Assembly: GCF_014905615.1 (NCBI RefSeq)
Contig: NZ_AQGU01000018.1
Coordinates: 123,534 to 187,533, forward strand
Length of the DNA stretch: 64,000 nt
Reading direction: 5' to 3'
DNA from: Pseudoalteromonas aliena SW19
GTDB lineage: Bacteria > Pseudomonadota > Gammaproteobacteria > Enterobacterales > Alteromonadaceae
The notes under the pieces were generated by a model. The model saw only the letters and a list, made by a program, of their open reading frames with translations. It was not told the DNA's origin and did not search any database. This document shows, piece by piece, positions 38,901 to 49,500 of the stretch. The first letter of the stretch is position 1, and each line of letters begins with the position of its first letter. A program made the position numbers and the translations under genes.

Positions 38901-39612
38901 TAGTGAGCTTATTTATAAAACAGGTGATCTGGCAAAAATACTGCCGGATGGTAATATTGAATTTGTTGGACGTATTGATGCACAAGTTAAAATACGTGGT
39001 TTCAGGATTGAATTAAGTGAAATTGAAGCGCAACTTAGTCAATGTAATGAGTTGGATTCGGCACTAGTGGTAGTAAAAGAGGCCAAAAATGGCACTAAAT
39101 TTTTGGTTGCTTATATTAACCCCAAAGATATATCACAGTCACTTTCATTGGCCGAGTTGACTTTTGCAGTGCAGACGCAGCTTTCAGTCAATTTACCTGA
39201 TTATATGGTGCCCACATCTTTTATTAAAATAGACAGCTGGCCATTGACTGCAAATGGTAAAGTGGACAAAAAAGCATTACCAGAATTAGTTGGTGATTCA
39301 GCGCAATTAGTATACATAAAACCTGAAACAGTAACAGAGCAAACAATGGTTGATTTATGGTCCGAGTTATTGGGTATCGCACCAGAAGAAATAGGGTGCA
39401 ATGCTAAATTCTTTGAAATGGGAGGCAATTCAATTTTGATAACCAGATTAGAAACTTTGATCCGTAATCAATTTTCGGTTGAGTTCTCTATAAAAGAGCT
39501 ATTCGCTATAACGGTATTAAAGGATCAGTCATTGCATATTGATTATCTTTTAAGTCGTTTATCTTATCAAGCAACAGATAACGAAGAAGGGTTTGAGGAA
39601 ACGGATTGGTAA
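32920..39612 (+). CDS. Nonribosomal peptide synthetase A: TubC-C-A(Pro?)-PCP-C-A(Phe)-PCP
   Basis: 2230 residues, two modules. Residues 1-55 are a TubC-type N-terminal docking domain (LELGEKGIKLTVDEQGKLLV). C1 (about 72-510) has HHIAADG at 209-215; A1 (about 549-1030) has YTSGSTGRPKG at about 697; PCP1 carries the phosphopantetheine serine 1096 in MGGHSL. C2 (about 1150-1590) has HHIASDG from 1284; A2 (about 1619-2105); PCP2 serine 2171 in MGGNSI. Reading the ten specificity positions by alignment to GrsA, A1 gives DVQFFAHVAK, close to proline-type codes, and A2 gives DAWTIAAVCK, a phenylalanine code. Both C domains look LCL type. The last residues (NEEGFEETDW) are acidic, like the short tails that dock onto TubC domains. 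There is no thioesterase and no epimerase. An N-terminal docking domain implies it receives a chain from another NRPS, so it is probably not the first enzyme. Confidence 0.9.
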   Translation: MKQVFLELGEKGIKLTVDEQGKLLVRGKIKFLTEEEKNFLKNNKSEIISTIKNNLVVVPDKQSQVIPERLGLNSGVLSFSQRRLWFIDKLQQDSSEYNIPIAFNVKGHLNITLVEKTLNDVIKRHQILRTIYQDYQGEPLQKVLTDIQLTIDYKDFCDIESQYETVQAYLCEEAIRAFDLSQDLMIRASYVALDNKEVSSNGILTFNVHHIAADGWSMDVLTREFFVIYQAFEQGLSSPLIDLPIQYLDFAHWQQNEFKQHRLQYQLDYWQRQLHEAPVLHQLSLDNDRPAEKQYKGDLVSTVLDENIAEKLLQFAKLCQLTPFMLLHAALTLVLSRHSGSDDIIIGSPVANRREATLEPLIGFFVNTLVFRVNTGHTHLLTYFKHLRQVHLEAQDNQDVPFEQLVEALNVPRNNAHSPLFQILLTTNNQFVAHKDEKQQLKLGNAYLQPMSEVNLTTKLDLDIHMALNSDGASTAWTYDVSLFNKAHIEQLNQHLLSVLVSFADMADFASEKLQKVPISAVRMFSSEENNLAAKIAIGPQLPLNFTSMHGMFEHQVMINPQKVALKKNDIEFTFQTLNERADTIADILIANYGVTKGQPIGLYGERSQSTICAVLAILKAGAVYVALDRTAPADRLSYIVDELNLALILCNSSADCPGNSISLAVMGLDILENENINHINVKRPEITIADAAYILYTSGSTGRPKGVCQKHGTLVNLARHQAEIDGITQAYNTLQFTPLTFDVSAQELATSWLTGSCLTLISQQQKDQLEYLAELLYQQNIERLFVPPAVLDLITEHVNTTGNGLPCLKEVFVAGDVFKMTKNIQQFLITHQQCKLYNHYGPTETHVASTYRVLVEDSGDISIGRSIANTCCYVLSSGLTPVPLGCVGELYIAGQGVALGYVNNQKLTNESFIYSELYDEVLYKTGDLVRYNSDGRLNFIGRVDNQVKIRGFRIELGEVVHAIEALENVDSVIVEVNEVTGNKQLVAYVRPCLTCETEAKEHALIETIKVTLKDSLPGYMIPSVFAVIAEWPLTSNGKLDKSALPPVVSIQSNRNLVAPDTDTEWQLAKIWSRLLNIELPQLSTTDDFFEMGGHSLLSVRLVSEIREQLSVEVTVKQIFSSSTIKQLAYLIGCSSKVVKPQILSQSREQNEFDLSFAQQRLWFIDQFQGGSPQYNMPMAFQIEGSFDLISAEQVLTAIVRRHEVLRTVYRESESGPKQCILPAQPFIIQRLDFGHLAQQSQSLVKQQLLEDAQTPFDLSADLMLRASYISLSETRGVLMLNMHHIASDGWSLNQLKREFFILYHAFIEGKPSPLNELSIQYADFSQWQRNWLQGTVLQQQLDYWQTQLNSVPSVHSVPLDFPRPAEKQYSGAMVMSRVPLQEAQQLCKMATDYQMTPFMLLHAALALTISRYSNTFDIVIGTPVANRMQVEVEPLIGFFVNILALRVDTEQASFDTYLTHVRETHLDAQSHQDLPFEQLVDALQVPRSEALAPLCQLMASFTGQLDKQDCTIPILPNLQLTPLLADACIAKFDIEVEFSLLEGGLQINWIYDQSLFTHSHIEELSQHLNLLVERLGQGDIAHINKQTPIELNVVPNELSDYLVKALNNNACEYERALCIHELFEQQVHLAPEQIALVYQQQQLSYKQLNCKANQLAHYLLDHSTVKSDILIGICLDRSLEMIIATLAVLKAGGAYVPLDPSYPKARLDYMLKDSGITTIITKISITNEIDLVGYQAINIDELFSPKDVLFTQYSDENIAVTQLELSSTDLAYEIYTSGSTGKPKGVLLEHRGIVNLAKNQRVAFNIEPSCKVLHFASMSFDAGTWEYAMALLNGATLVITDKDQRISPEAIGNLLYDAKITHVTLPPAFLAMMNFRSDLALQGLIVAGEACDPELVDLWSEKYPFYNAYGPTEASVCCSYQRLYPGMKITIGKPLHNVSLYVLDKYLELVPPGVIGELHIGGDGLARGYHQRPEMTAEKFIINPYYNLTGHRDSELIYKTGDLAKILPDGNIEFVGRIDAQVKIRGFRIELSEIEAQLSQCNELDSALVVVKEAKNGTKFLVAYINPKDISQSLSLAELTFAVQTQLSVNLPDYMVPTSFIKIDSWPLTANGKVDKKALPELVGDSAQLVYIKPETVTEQTMVDLWSELLGIAPEEIGCNAKFFEMGGNSILITRLETLIRNQFSVEFSIKELFAITVLKDQSLHIDYLLSRLSYQATDNEEGFEETDW

Positions 39613-39768
39613 GTCAACCCATCTATTTATCATAACAGTCAAGAATACCTTTATTGAATGTCAAATAACGATACATTTTTATGGGTAAAAGCAGGATGTG
39701 GTTCAACAGGTTTTTGCTTTTGCAATTAAGAGAATTTAACAAATATAAATTAGAGTTAGTCAGTCATT

Positions 39769-42700
39769 ATGGAAAATATCAAACAACTGCTAGTTGAGCT
39801 TGAAAGAGCTGGGATCAGGCTATACCTTGAAAACGAAAAGTTAAAATCAAAGGCAAAGAATGGTGCCATTACAGCAGATATTGCAGCAAAAATTAAAAAT
39901 AATAAAATGGCCATTATTGATACTTTAGAAAAATTGAGTAAAGTCCATTCTGTTAGTCAGCTGACTGTTAGAGAAAATAAGACAAACTATCCGATCTCTT
40001 TTGCGCAACAGCGTCTATACACCTTAGATCAGATCCAAGGTGGTTCGATTGAATATCATATGCCGATGGCATTTAAACTATCTGGTGATGTTGATATTTC
40101 CATATTAGAACGTGTATTTACTAAAATTGTTGAGCGACACCAAGTGCTCCGAGCTATATTTTGTCAAAATGAAAAAGGACTAGTGCAGACTTTACGTGAG
40201 GTCCAAGATTTTGCTATCAAACACGTACAGTCTAACATTGATGATGAGCAGTTACAGAAACAAAGTATAGCTGAATTTGTTACCAGTGAGTCGAAAGAAA
40301 CTTTTAACCTGGAAAAAGATTTTATGATCCGAGTCAGTTATCTGACTTTACCCGATGATAAAATACAGCAAGGTGTTTTGTTTATTAATATGCATCATAT
40401 AGCAACGGATGGGTGGTCAATGGAGATACTACTCAGAGAGTTCTTTACTTTGTACCAAGCTTATAGTGCTGGTAAAACCAATCCACTGACTAAATTAAAA
40501 ATTCAATATAGTGATTATGCTCAATGGCAAAGGGATTGGTTACAAGGTGAAATACTTGAGTCGCAAAAGACTTATTGGCAACAGCAATTAGCTGATTTAC
40601 CTATAGTGCATAGCTTACCTCTTGATTTTCCGAGAGCTGAGATTAAATCTTATGATGGGGCATTAGTTTTTCGAGAATTCCCCGCAGATCTTTGCATAAA
40701 ATTACAGACACTGGCTAAACGTTTTTCGCTGACTCCATTTATGTTGATGCATGGTGCGCTGGCATTAGTGCTTTCTCGTAATAGCAATAACCATGATATT
40801 GTCATTGGTACGCCAGTTGCCAATCGCAGACAATTGGAACTAGAATCACTAATTGGGTTTTTTGTTAATACTTTATTGCTAAGGCTTAATGTTAGCAACC
40901 AATCACTTCAAGATTTTTTTGAGCAACTTAGGCAGGTGCATCTAGATGCACAATCGCATCAAGATTTACCTTTTGAAAAGCTGGTTGAAATATTAAAGGT
41001 ACCTCGTAGTACTGCGCATAGCCCACTATTTCAGATCATGTTAACGACTAATTCAGACTATGGTGTTACTCACAAAGATAATGGTGACACGGATCTAGCT
41101 GGAGTAACTATTTCACCACTTCATGGTGAAGAAATATTTACTAAATACGATCTGGATATCAATGCGACCTTAAGTGAGCAAGGAGGGATGATAGAGTGGA
41201 CTTATGATATGGCTTTATTTTCTCATGGTCACATCGAAAGTTTGGCTGATCATTTACAAAATACTTTACAGTTTTTAGCTGATTGGGATGAAAGTAAAAA
41301 TTGTGCAACGGCCTCGGTCGAAATGTTGACTCAGCGGGAATTGATTCAGCTAAATAAATTTAATGACAATAAAGTGAGTTATGCCAATGACTTATGTATT
41401 CATGAGTTATTTGAGATCCAGGCAGCAGCTAACCCTGAACGTATCGCACTACACTTTGCTGGACAGTCACTTACTTATAAAGCGTTAAATATCAAGGCAA
41501 ATCAACTTGCCCATTATCTTCGTTTTGAACATAATATTGGCCCTGAACGTGCAGTCGGTTTGTGCGTTGAACGTTCGCTAGAAATGGTTATTGCCATGAT
41601 GGCAATCCTTAAAGCAGGCGGAGCATATGTACCGTTAGATCCAGATTATCCTGAAGCGCGTTTGGCCTATTTGATTGATGATGCATCATTATCCGTGGTG
41701 TTGAGTCAACGTGAAGTAATGGCCAAAGTGACATTACCAGAAGCGAATATGGTCATGCTGGATGGACTGATAGGATTATCTGATAGTAAGTATTCGTGTT
41801 ATTCACAGAGTAATTTAAGCCGAGATGAAAGTGGTGTAAATGAAACTAATTTGGCATACCTTATTTATACATCCGGTTCAACAGGAAATCCTAAAGGCGT
41901 AATGATAGAGCACCGTAATACGGTGGCAATGTTACACTGGGCTAAACAAGCATTTAATGATTTTGAGTTGGAAAAAGTACTTGCCTCAACATCGTTAAAT
42001 TTTGACCTTTCAGTATTCGAAATTTTCTTGCCGTTATGTTTTGGTTATCAAAGTGTGATTGTGAAAAATGCTTTGGCATTGACCGAGCAAAAACTTGATA
42101 TAAGTATGATTAATACAGTTCCTTCAGCGATGAAAGCTCTGCTGGAGGCAAATGCGTTACCCGACAGCTTAAAAGTGGTTAACCTCGCTGGTGAACCGTT
42201 AACTGCGCAACAAGTTAACTTGATTTTCGATATTTTGCCAGGTGTTGCAGTTTGTAACCTTTATGGACCTTCTGAAGATACTACTTACTCGACTTATGCT
42301 AGATTTACTTCACATCTAAACCGAGTGCCAGATATTGGCAAAGTGATTACCAATAGTCAGGCATATATTCTTGGTTTTACTCAGGAAAGGTTACCAATTG
42401 GCAGTATCGGTGAACTCTATTTAGGTGGTGCAGGTGTTGCTCGAGGTTATTTAAATCGTCATGAACTAACAAGTGATAGTTTTATTAATAATCCTTACTA
42501 TAAAGAAAAGGGTGTTAATAATAGTCCGCGTTTGTACCGCACAGGAGATCTAGTACGCTATTGCGACAATGGCTGTTTAGAGTTTATTGGTCGTATGGAT
42601 GATCAGGTTAAGCTACGTGGTTTTCGAATTGAATTGGGAGAAATTGAACATCGTCTTAACCAACTAACAGAAATAACAACGTCGTTAGTTGTTACTCGAA

Positions 42701-45700
42701 CATTACTAAGTGGTGGACAACAATTAGTCGCTTATATACAGCCCTGTCTCACGTATGAGACAACGATAGATGAAGAAAATGAATATCTTTTTCTGGTGAA
42801 AATTAAACAAACTATTAGTGCTAACATACCGAGTCATATGGTACCTAATCAGTTTGTGTTAATGGCTCAATGGCCATTAACACCGAATGGTAAAATAGAT
42901 AAAAAATTATTGCCTGCGCCGAATAGCGATCTTTCAACACAAGAATATATTGCGCCTGAAAATGAAGTTGAACTTCTTCTAACTCTACTTTGGGCTGAGC
43001 TATTAGAACTCAAAAGTGAAAAAATAAGTACCACTGCAAATTTCTTTGAGTTGGGTGGCCATTCATTATTGATCATGCAATTAATCTCAAAACTTCAACA
43101 ACATAACTTGATGTGTTCAGCTCAGCGTTTGTTTCAGGCTGAAAGTTTAGCAATGATGGCGGAAGAGATCTCAACTTCAATTTGTTCGCAAGATAAATAT
43201 CAGATACCGGATAGTATGATCCCCGAAAACTGTGAAAATATTACGCCTGCAATGCTTCCGCTGGTTGAGCTGTCACAAAATGAAATTGAGCAAATAGCGG
43301 CGAACGTAAACGGTAATATGACTAACATCCAAGACATTTATCCATTAGCACCACTGCAAGAAGGTGTATTGTTTGTCCATACAATTAACCCTAGTCAAGA
43401 CCCGTATGTAACGACAGCAAGCTTTGTTTTTGATGATGTCGAAGCCCTAAATCATTTTGAAACACAGATTGGCTGGTTAATAGATCGACACGATGTTTTG
43501 AGAACGGCCATCTTATGGCGTGGTCGTCAACAAGCGTTACAATTAGTTCAGCGACACGCTCAGTTACCTGTAATTAAATTAGATTTGCGTGGCCCAGATT
43601 TAAAAACTGCTTTTGAAAATTATGTTACACAAGGGCCTCATGGATTTGATTTGGAAACGGCACCTTTGATCCAACTCGCCATTACTGAGGCGGATGAGCA
43701 GGGACATTACTTTGCATTACTAAAGTTTCATCATTTGATCACCGATCATGTCTCACTCGATATCCTTATGTCAGAATTAAGCGCGTCAGATACTGCGTCG
43801 TTACCGAAACCACTGCCTTATCGTGAATTTATTGCACGTTCAATACATCAGACCGCGAATTTAAATGTGGCAGAATTCTTTACTGAAACACTCGGGGATG
43901 TTGATACGCCTACCTTGCCTTTTGAACTTGCTAAAGTGCTCGGGGATGGGAATGACATTACGCAATACAGTACCGAATTAACAGAGTCACAATCGCAACA
44001 AATTCGTACCTTATCAAAGCAGCATCAATGCAGTCCAGCGGTACTCTTTCATCTAGTGTGGGCTAAAGTTCTGAGTACCTGTTGTGGTCGTGATGATGTG
44101 GTATTTGGCACTGTCATGTCGGGTCGTATGAATGGTATGCCTGGCATAGAGCGTATGATGGGAATGCTAATAAATACCTTGCCTTTAAGACTGAAACTAC
44201 ATGATATTAAAGTGTCTGAAGCCATGAACATGGTGAATAATGCGCTTCAGGCACTGCTGCCTTATGAGCAAGTCTCATTGGCTGAAGCACAAAGTCATAG
44301 TGGGATAGAGGGTAATACGCCGCTGTTTAGCGCAATACTAAATTACCGTCATACCGCGCAAGACAAAGTAGACAGTACATCAGAAGTAGAAGAAGGAAAT
44401 GCGACTTTACTCAGTACACGAGAGCGCACGAACTACCCGTTTGAACTTTCGGTTAATGATCGGGGGGAGGGAGATAGCTTTACACTTGATTTTCAGATTG
44501 ACCGCAGTGTTGCAGCAGAGCAAATAGCCGCTTATGTACACACAACATTGGAGAGTGTGGTATCAGCGCTATTAAATGATGGAAGTCATACAATAAACAC
44601 CTTACAAGTGCTACCAAAGATGGAATTAGAGCAGCAATTAGAGCAGTATCAAGCAGTGGAAGCCACGTATCCAAAAGCAGCTTGTATACATGAAGTTTTT
44701 GAACAAAGAGTGATAGAAACACCGGATGCTATTGCGTTGGTATGCGAAGAGCAGAGATTGAGTTATCGCGAAGTTAATGCAAGCGCCAATCAACTAGCAC
44801 ATTACCTGAGAGAGGCATATCAAGTAGGTGCGAATACCTTAGTTGGATTATGTCTAGGGCGTTCAGTAGATATGTTGGTCGGTACGTTAGCGATTTTAAA
44901 AGCCGGAGGAGCTTACGTGCCATTGGACTCAAATTATCCTCAGTCACGTTTAGCATACATGTTAGAAGACACAGAGGTCACAGTGGTGTTGACTGAGCAG
45001 AGATTAGCGGAAGTATTAGCCTTTAGTCAAGTGCCATTGGTGTGTGTTGATAGCCTAGATATGGAATTGAAAGAACACAGTTGTGAAAATCTACCCAGAG
45101 CGATAGGGCAAACATCAGAGTCACTGGCTTATGTGATTTATACATCAGGTTCAACAGGTAAACCAAAAGGAGTGATGACACCACATAGGGCGGTAAATCG
45201 TTTAGTTCATACACCAAATTTTATGGAGTTAGATAGTAATACCGTATTTTTACAATGCGCTAACATTGCCTTTGATGCAGCGACATTGGAAATATGGGGA
45301 CCGTTATTAAATGGCGGACGTTGTGTCTTGTACCCAGACGACTTTATTACTATTGAGCGATTAAATACGGTGATAACAGAGCAAAATGTCACCGCATTGT
45401 GGCTGACATCGGGGTTATTTACCGAATGGAGTAAAGGATGCCAGCCGAGTTTAGGATTGAAATATGTATTAGCAGGGGGTGACGTATTGAATCCTCAAGC
45501 GGTACAAACAGTGCAAGAAGCGTTACCAAGGGTTCAGATTATTAATGGTTATGGGCCGACAGAAAACACCACATTTACTTGTTGTTATCCTATCCCACGA
45601 GGTAGGGACTTATCAAAGGGAGTACCAATAGGATTAGGAGTGCAAGGAGACACAGTACTAATCTTATCAGCGCAGGGTAGTTTAATCCCAGCAGGGGGCA

Positions 45701-46521
45701 TTGGTGAATTGTGTGTTGGAGGAGATGGCTTAGCATTAGGGTATCTGAATCAGCCGGAGATGACAGATAGTCGCTTTATAAGGAACCCTTATAGTGACGA
45801 TTTAGGTTGCAAAGGAAAGGTGTATAAGACAGGCGATTTGGTGCGTTATGGCAAGGATGGGTTAATAGAGTATGTTGGGCGTGTTGACGATCAAATAAAA
45901 ATCCGTGGATTTAGAGTTGAATTGGGCGAGATACAACGACGATTAAACTGTCTGGATGAAGTCGTAAATGCTCTTGTTATGGTGAAATCAATTGACAAAA
46001 TTGACAAGAAACTAGTCGCTTATATTGAGCTTAAACAAAGTGTGAATGATGAGCGTGAACAGGCGCTTAGTTTAGCTACTGCGTTATCGACTGAACTGCC
46101 AGTTTACATGGTACCAGCTGCGTTTGTGTTTATGAATGAATGGCCACTAACGACAAATGGTAAAATTGATAAAAAAGCACTACCAGAAGCTGATATTAAT
46201 TTGATGCAAACTGGTTATGTAGCGCCACAGAATATATTAGAAAATCAGTTAGTGGTAATTTGGGGGGAGTTGTTAAAAATAGAATCAGCGATTATAAGCA
46301 CTACTGCAAATTTCTTTGAGCTGGGTGGTCACTCATTGTTGATTATGAAGTTGTTACAGAGGATTAATGAAGAATTGGGTGTTGATCTACAAATACCAGA
46401 TCTTTATCGCTGTGAGAATATTCAACAAATCTCAGGCTTTATCAATTCTATTCAGGCAATTCACACCCAAGGATCGGTAATTGAGGAAGATAACATTGAA
46501 TTTGAGGATTTTGAGCTATGA
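39769..46521 (+). CDS. Nonribosomal peptide synthetase B: TubC-C-A(Ala?)-PCP-Cdual-A(Val)-PCP
   Basis: 2250 residues, two modules, 156 bases after A. Residues 1-55 form a TubC-type docking domain. C1 has HHIATDG from 209; A1 (about 543-1030, SGSTGNPKG near 702) reads DLFNNALTYK, which I recall as an alanine code; PCP1 serine 1102 region GGHSL. The next condensation domain (about 1150-1600) is of the DIYPLAPLQEG type with HHLITDH at 1321-1327, the class annotated as dual epimerisation/condensation. A2 (about 1640-2120) reads DALWLGGTFK, a valine code. PCP2 serine 2189. The tail EEDNIEFEDFEL is strongly acidic, fitting a docking partner for the next protein's TubC domain. The stop overlaps the start of C (ATGA), so B and C are translationally coupled. 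Confidence 0.9.
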   Translation: MENIKQLLVELERAGIRLYLENEKLKSKAKNGAITADIAAKIKNNKMAIIDTLEKLSKVHSVSQLTVRENKTNYPISFAQQRLYTLDQIQGGSIEYHMPMAFKLSGDVDISILERVFTKIVERHQVLRAIFCQNEKGLVQTLREVQDFAIKHVQSNIDDEQLQKQSIAEFVTSESKETFNLEKDFMIRVSYLTLPDDKIQQGVLFINMHHIATDGWSMEILLREFFTLYQAYSAGKTNPLTKLKIQYSDYAQWQRDWLQGEILESQKTYWQQQLADLPIVHSLPLDFPRAEIKSYDGALVFREFPADLCIKLQTLAKRFSLTPFMLMHGALALVLSRNSNNHDIVIGTPVANRRQLELESLIGFFVNTLLLRLNVSNQSLQDFFEQLRQVHLDAQSHQDLPFEKLVEILKVPRSTAHSPLFQIMLTTNSDYGVTHKDNGDTDLAGVTISPLHGEEIFTKYDLDINATLSEQGGMIEWTYDMALFSHGHIESLADHLQNTLQFLADWDESKNCATASVEMLTQRELIQLNKFNDNKVSYANDLCIHELFEIQAAANPERIALHFAGQSLTYKALNIKANQLAHYLRFEHNIGPERAVGLCVERSLEMVIAMMAILKAGGAYVPLDPDYPEARLAYLIDDASLSVVLSQREVMAKVTLPEANMVMLDGLIGLSDSKYSCYSQSNLSRDESGVNETNLAYLIYTSGSTGNPKGVMIEHRNTVAMLHWAKQAFNDFELEKVLASTSLNFDLSVFEIFLPLCFGYQSVIVKNALALTEQKLDISMINTVPSAMKALLEANALPDSLKVVNLAGEPLTAQQVNLIFDILPGVAVCNLYGPSEDTTYSTYARFTSHLNRVPDIGKVITNSQAYILGFTQERLPIGSIGELYLGGAGVARGYLNRHELTSDSFINNPYYKEKGVNNSPRLYRTGDLVRYCDNGCLEFIGRMDDQVKLRGFRIELGEIEHRLNQLTEITTSLVVTRTLLSGGQQLVAYIQPCLTYETTIDEENEYLFLVKIKQTISANIPSHMVPNQFVLMAQWPLTPNGKIDKKLLPAPNSDLSTQEYIAPENEVELLLTLLWAELLELKSEKISTTANFFELGGHSLLIMQLISKLQQHNLMCSAQRLFQAESLAMMAEEISTSICSQDKYQIPDSMIPENCENITPAMLPLVELSQNEIEQIAANVNGNMTNIQDIYPLAPLQEGVLFVHTINPSQDPYVTTASFVFDDVEALNHFETQIGWLIDRHDVLRTAILWRGRQQALQLVQRHAQLPVIKLDLRGPDLKTAFENYVTQGPHGFDLETAPLIQLAITEADEQGHYFALLKFHHLITDHVSLDILMSELSASDTASLPKPLPYREFIARSIHQTANLNVAEFFTETLGDVDTPTLPFELAKVLGDGNDITQYSTELTESQSQQIRTLSKQHQCSPAVLFHLVWAKVLSTCCGRDDVVFGTVMSGRMNGMPGIERMMGMLINTLPLRLKLHDIKVSEAMNMVNNALQALLPYEQVSLAEAQSHSGIEGNTPLFSAILNYRHTAQDKVDSTSEVEEGNATLLSTRERTNYPFELSVNDRGEGDSFTLDFQIDRSVAAEQIAAYVHTTLESVVSALLNDGSHTINTLQVLPKMELEQQLEQYQAVEATYPKAACIHEVFEQRVIETPDAIALVCEEQRLSYREVNASANQLAHYLREAYQVGANTLVGLCLGRSVDMLVGTLAILKAGGAYVPLDSNYPQSRLAYMLEDTEVTVVLTEQRLAEVLAFSQVPLVCVDSLDMELKEHSCENLPRAIGQTSESLAYVIYTSGSTGKPKGVMTPHRAVNRLVHTPNFMELDSNTVFLQCANIAFDAATLEIWGPLLNGGRCVLYPDDFITIERLNTVITEQNVTALWLTSGLFTEWSKGCQPSLGLKYVLAGGDVLNPQAVQTVQEALPRVQIINGYGPTENTTFTCCYPIPRGRDLSKGVPIGLGVQGDTVLILSAQGSLIPAGGIGELCVGGDGLALGYLNQPEMTDSRFIRNPYSDDLGCKGKVYKTGDLVRYGKDGLIEYVGRVDDQIKIRGFRVELGEIQRRLNCLDEVVNALVMVKSIDKIDKKLVAYIELKQSVNDEREQALSLATALSTELPVYMVPAAFVFMNEWPLTTNGKIDKKALPEADINLMQTGYVAPQNILENQLVVIWGELLKIESAIISTTANFFELGGHSLLIMKLLQRINEELGVDLQIPDLYRCENIQQISGFINSIQAIHTQGSVIEEDNIEFEDFEL

Positions 46522-49500
46522 GTGTTGAGTTACTTTTTCAACAGCTTCAACAAGCAGGTGTAATTTTTAAATCAGAAAATGATAAAATCACACTTAAATT
46601 GCCCAAGCAATTGGATAACCAATTAAAGCAGTCATTGGCAAGTAATAAAGATGCGCTTAAAACTTTTTTAAAACAGTTGTATGGACGTAGTAATAAAAAG
46701 CCTAAATTATGTAAAGCTAAAAGCGAACACGTTGAGCTTTCTTTTGCTCAACAAAGACTTTGGGTTATAGACCAGCTACAAGGTTCTTCTGCTGAATATA
46801 ATATGCCACAAGCCTATCAAACTTATGGTGAGCTTGACTTAGACCTTGTTGAGCAAGTATTTACTAAAATTATTAGTCGCCATGAAATATTGAGAACCGT
46901 TTATCTACATCGTAATGGTGAAGCAATACAAAAAGTGCAAAAAAAGACTGATTTCTGTTTGAGTCGTCATGATTTAAGTGGTTTGAATAGTGAGGAAAAA
47001 CATCAGAAATTAGAACAGTTGATAACAGAGGATGCACAAACTCCGTTTGATCTAAGTACTGATCTTATGTTGCGTGTAGCGTATGTTAATCTAGGCGTAC
47101 TTGAAGATGAGTCATCGCAACATGGGTTTTTACTTTTCAATATGCATCATATTGCGTCTGACGGCTGGTCGATGGCTGTATTGAGTAAAGAGTTTTTTAT
47201 TCTGTACGCTAGCCTATCTCAAAAACTTACTGAGTCGTTACCAGAGCTACCCATTCAATACAGAGATTATGCACAATGGCAAAGGGAATGGCTGCATGGT
47301 GATATATTGGCATCGCAATTAGAGTATTGGCGCATTCAGTTGGCTGATTTGCCTGCGCTGCATAGCTTGCCTCTGAGTTATATTCGACCAAATAAAAAAC
47401 AATATGTCGGCGACTGCTTATCTACTTCGTTGCCCAGTATTGTTGCAAATAAATTGCAACAATTGGCACAACAGCATCAATTGACTTCCTTTATGGTACT
47501 GCATGCAGCTTTAGCTTTAGCTCTGTCTCGTTTTTCTACAAGCAATGACATCGTAGTTGGTACCCCTATCGCAAATCGTAGCGAAGCTGAACTACAAACC
47601 TTAATCGGTTTTTTTGTCAATTCATTGGTGCTTCGCGTAAATACTCTATATGAGACCCTTGATGATTATTTGAATCATATTCGTAGTGTGCATAAGGATG
47701 CACAATCTAATCAAGATGTGCCATTCGAACAAATTGTTGAAACGCTAAATGTGTGTCGTGATAGTGCATATAGTCCACTATTTCAAATTGTATTAACCAC
47801 TAACTCTGATTTTGGTGTGGGATCAGGACAAACTCAAAAAGTCGAATTATCAGAGTTGACTCTGGAACCTGTTGCCTGCGAAACACCGATTTGTAAATTC
47901 GATCTTGAGCTTAATCTTAGTGTTCATGAGGGCGGAATTGACATACATTGGACTTATGATAAAGCGTTATTCAAAAGTGAGTTTATTTCACGCTTAAATA
48001 ACCAGCTAAATATTGTGCTAGAACGGATGGCACAAAGTGCGACAAAATTGGCACCAATAGAGCTTAATCAAGTTTCGGCGTTACACCCTGATGAGCAAGA
48101 CAAGTTGCAACATTTGTTGCAAACAAAAGTAATAGATTTAGTGGAGTACCGCACTATTACTGAGTTATTTGAATCTAGTGTTACTGCTGCACCTGATAGC
48201 ATTGCACTTGTGTGTGCCAAGCAAGCGTTTACTTATGGGGAACTGGATCGTGCATCTAACCGTCTTGGTCACTATCTTACTGAACAAGGCTATTTGAATA
48301 CACAGAAAACGATTGGTTTGTTATTACCTCGTTCGGCTGAAATGATAGTTGCTATGTTGGCGGTGTTAAAGGTTGGCTGTGCTTATGTACCGTTAAATCC
48401 TGATTATCCACAAGCGAGGTTGGATTATATACTTGAAGATGCTCAGGTGGATTTGGTCATTACTATTGATTTTTTGAGTTCTCTTCTAGCAAATACTGAT
48501 ATTGTGCTTGTTATATTAAATGATGATATGTCTATTAAACTTCCTGAGGCTGAAGACTTAAGCCGTTATGGTCGAGAAAAATTAGCGGCTAAGCCTATTT
48601 TAGCAAGTGATCCTGCATATGTGATCTATACCTCAGGTTCAACGGGATATCCTAAAGGTGTCGTGGTACCACATAGGGCAGTTAGTCGTTTAGTCACAGA
48701 ACCTAACTTTATGACGTTAAACCAAGATACGGTGTTTCTACAAGCAGCTAATGTCGCATTTGATGCAGCTACTTTAGAAATTTGGGGACCACTATTAAAT
48801 GGCGGGAAATGTGTTATTTATCCTCAACGCCACATTGAACTGAAGCAATTAAATCAATTAATTGCCTACCATAATGTCAACTCACTTTGGCTGACCTCTG
48901 GCTTGTTTAGCGAATGGAGTAAAGAGAGTTTAGTTGATTTACCGTTGCAATACATTCTTGCCGGTGGAGATGTACTTGAATCACTAGCTGTTAGTCGTGT
49001 TCAGGCTATGCTACCAAAAGCACAACTTATTAACGGTTACGGACCGACTGAAAATACTACTTTTACTTGCTGTTATTCAATTCCTGCAAACTTTGATGCT
49101 ATTACCAATGTACCTATTGGTTTACCGCTGAGGGGAGATCAGGTTTTGATCCTCAACGAAAACTCATTGGTACCTTATGGTTGTATTGGTGAGTTGTGTG
49201 TTAGTGGAGCCGGTTTAGCATTGGGTTATCTCAATAAAGATGACCTTACGCAACAAAGCTTTGTCAATAATCCTATTTATCAGGCTACGGATTCAAATAT
49301 CTATAAAAAGCTATATCGCAGTGGCGATTTGGTTCGTTACAATTCCGACGGAATTATTGAGTATATGGGTCGTGTTGATGATCAAATTAAAATTCGAGGT
49401 TTTAGGGTTGAACTGGGCGAAATTGAACAACAAATCACGCAATTGAGCGAAGTAACAAGTGCTTTGGTGGTAGTTAGCAGTGACCATAAAATCAAACGTT

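Noticed and set aside
39687..39721. Terminator between NRPS A and B
   Set aside because: AAAAGCA/TGCTTTT has a 21-base loop and low GC content; A and B are more likely to be in one transcript.
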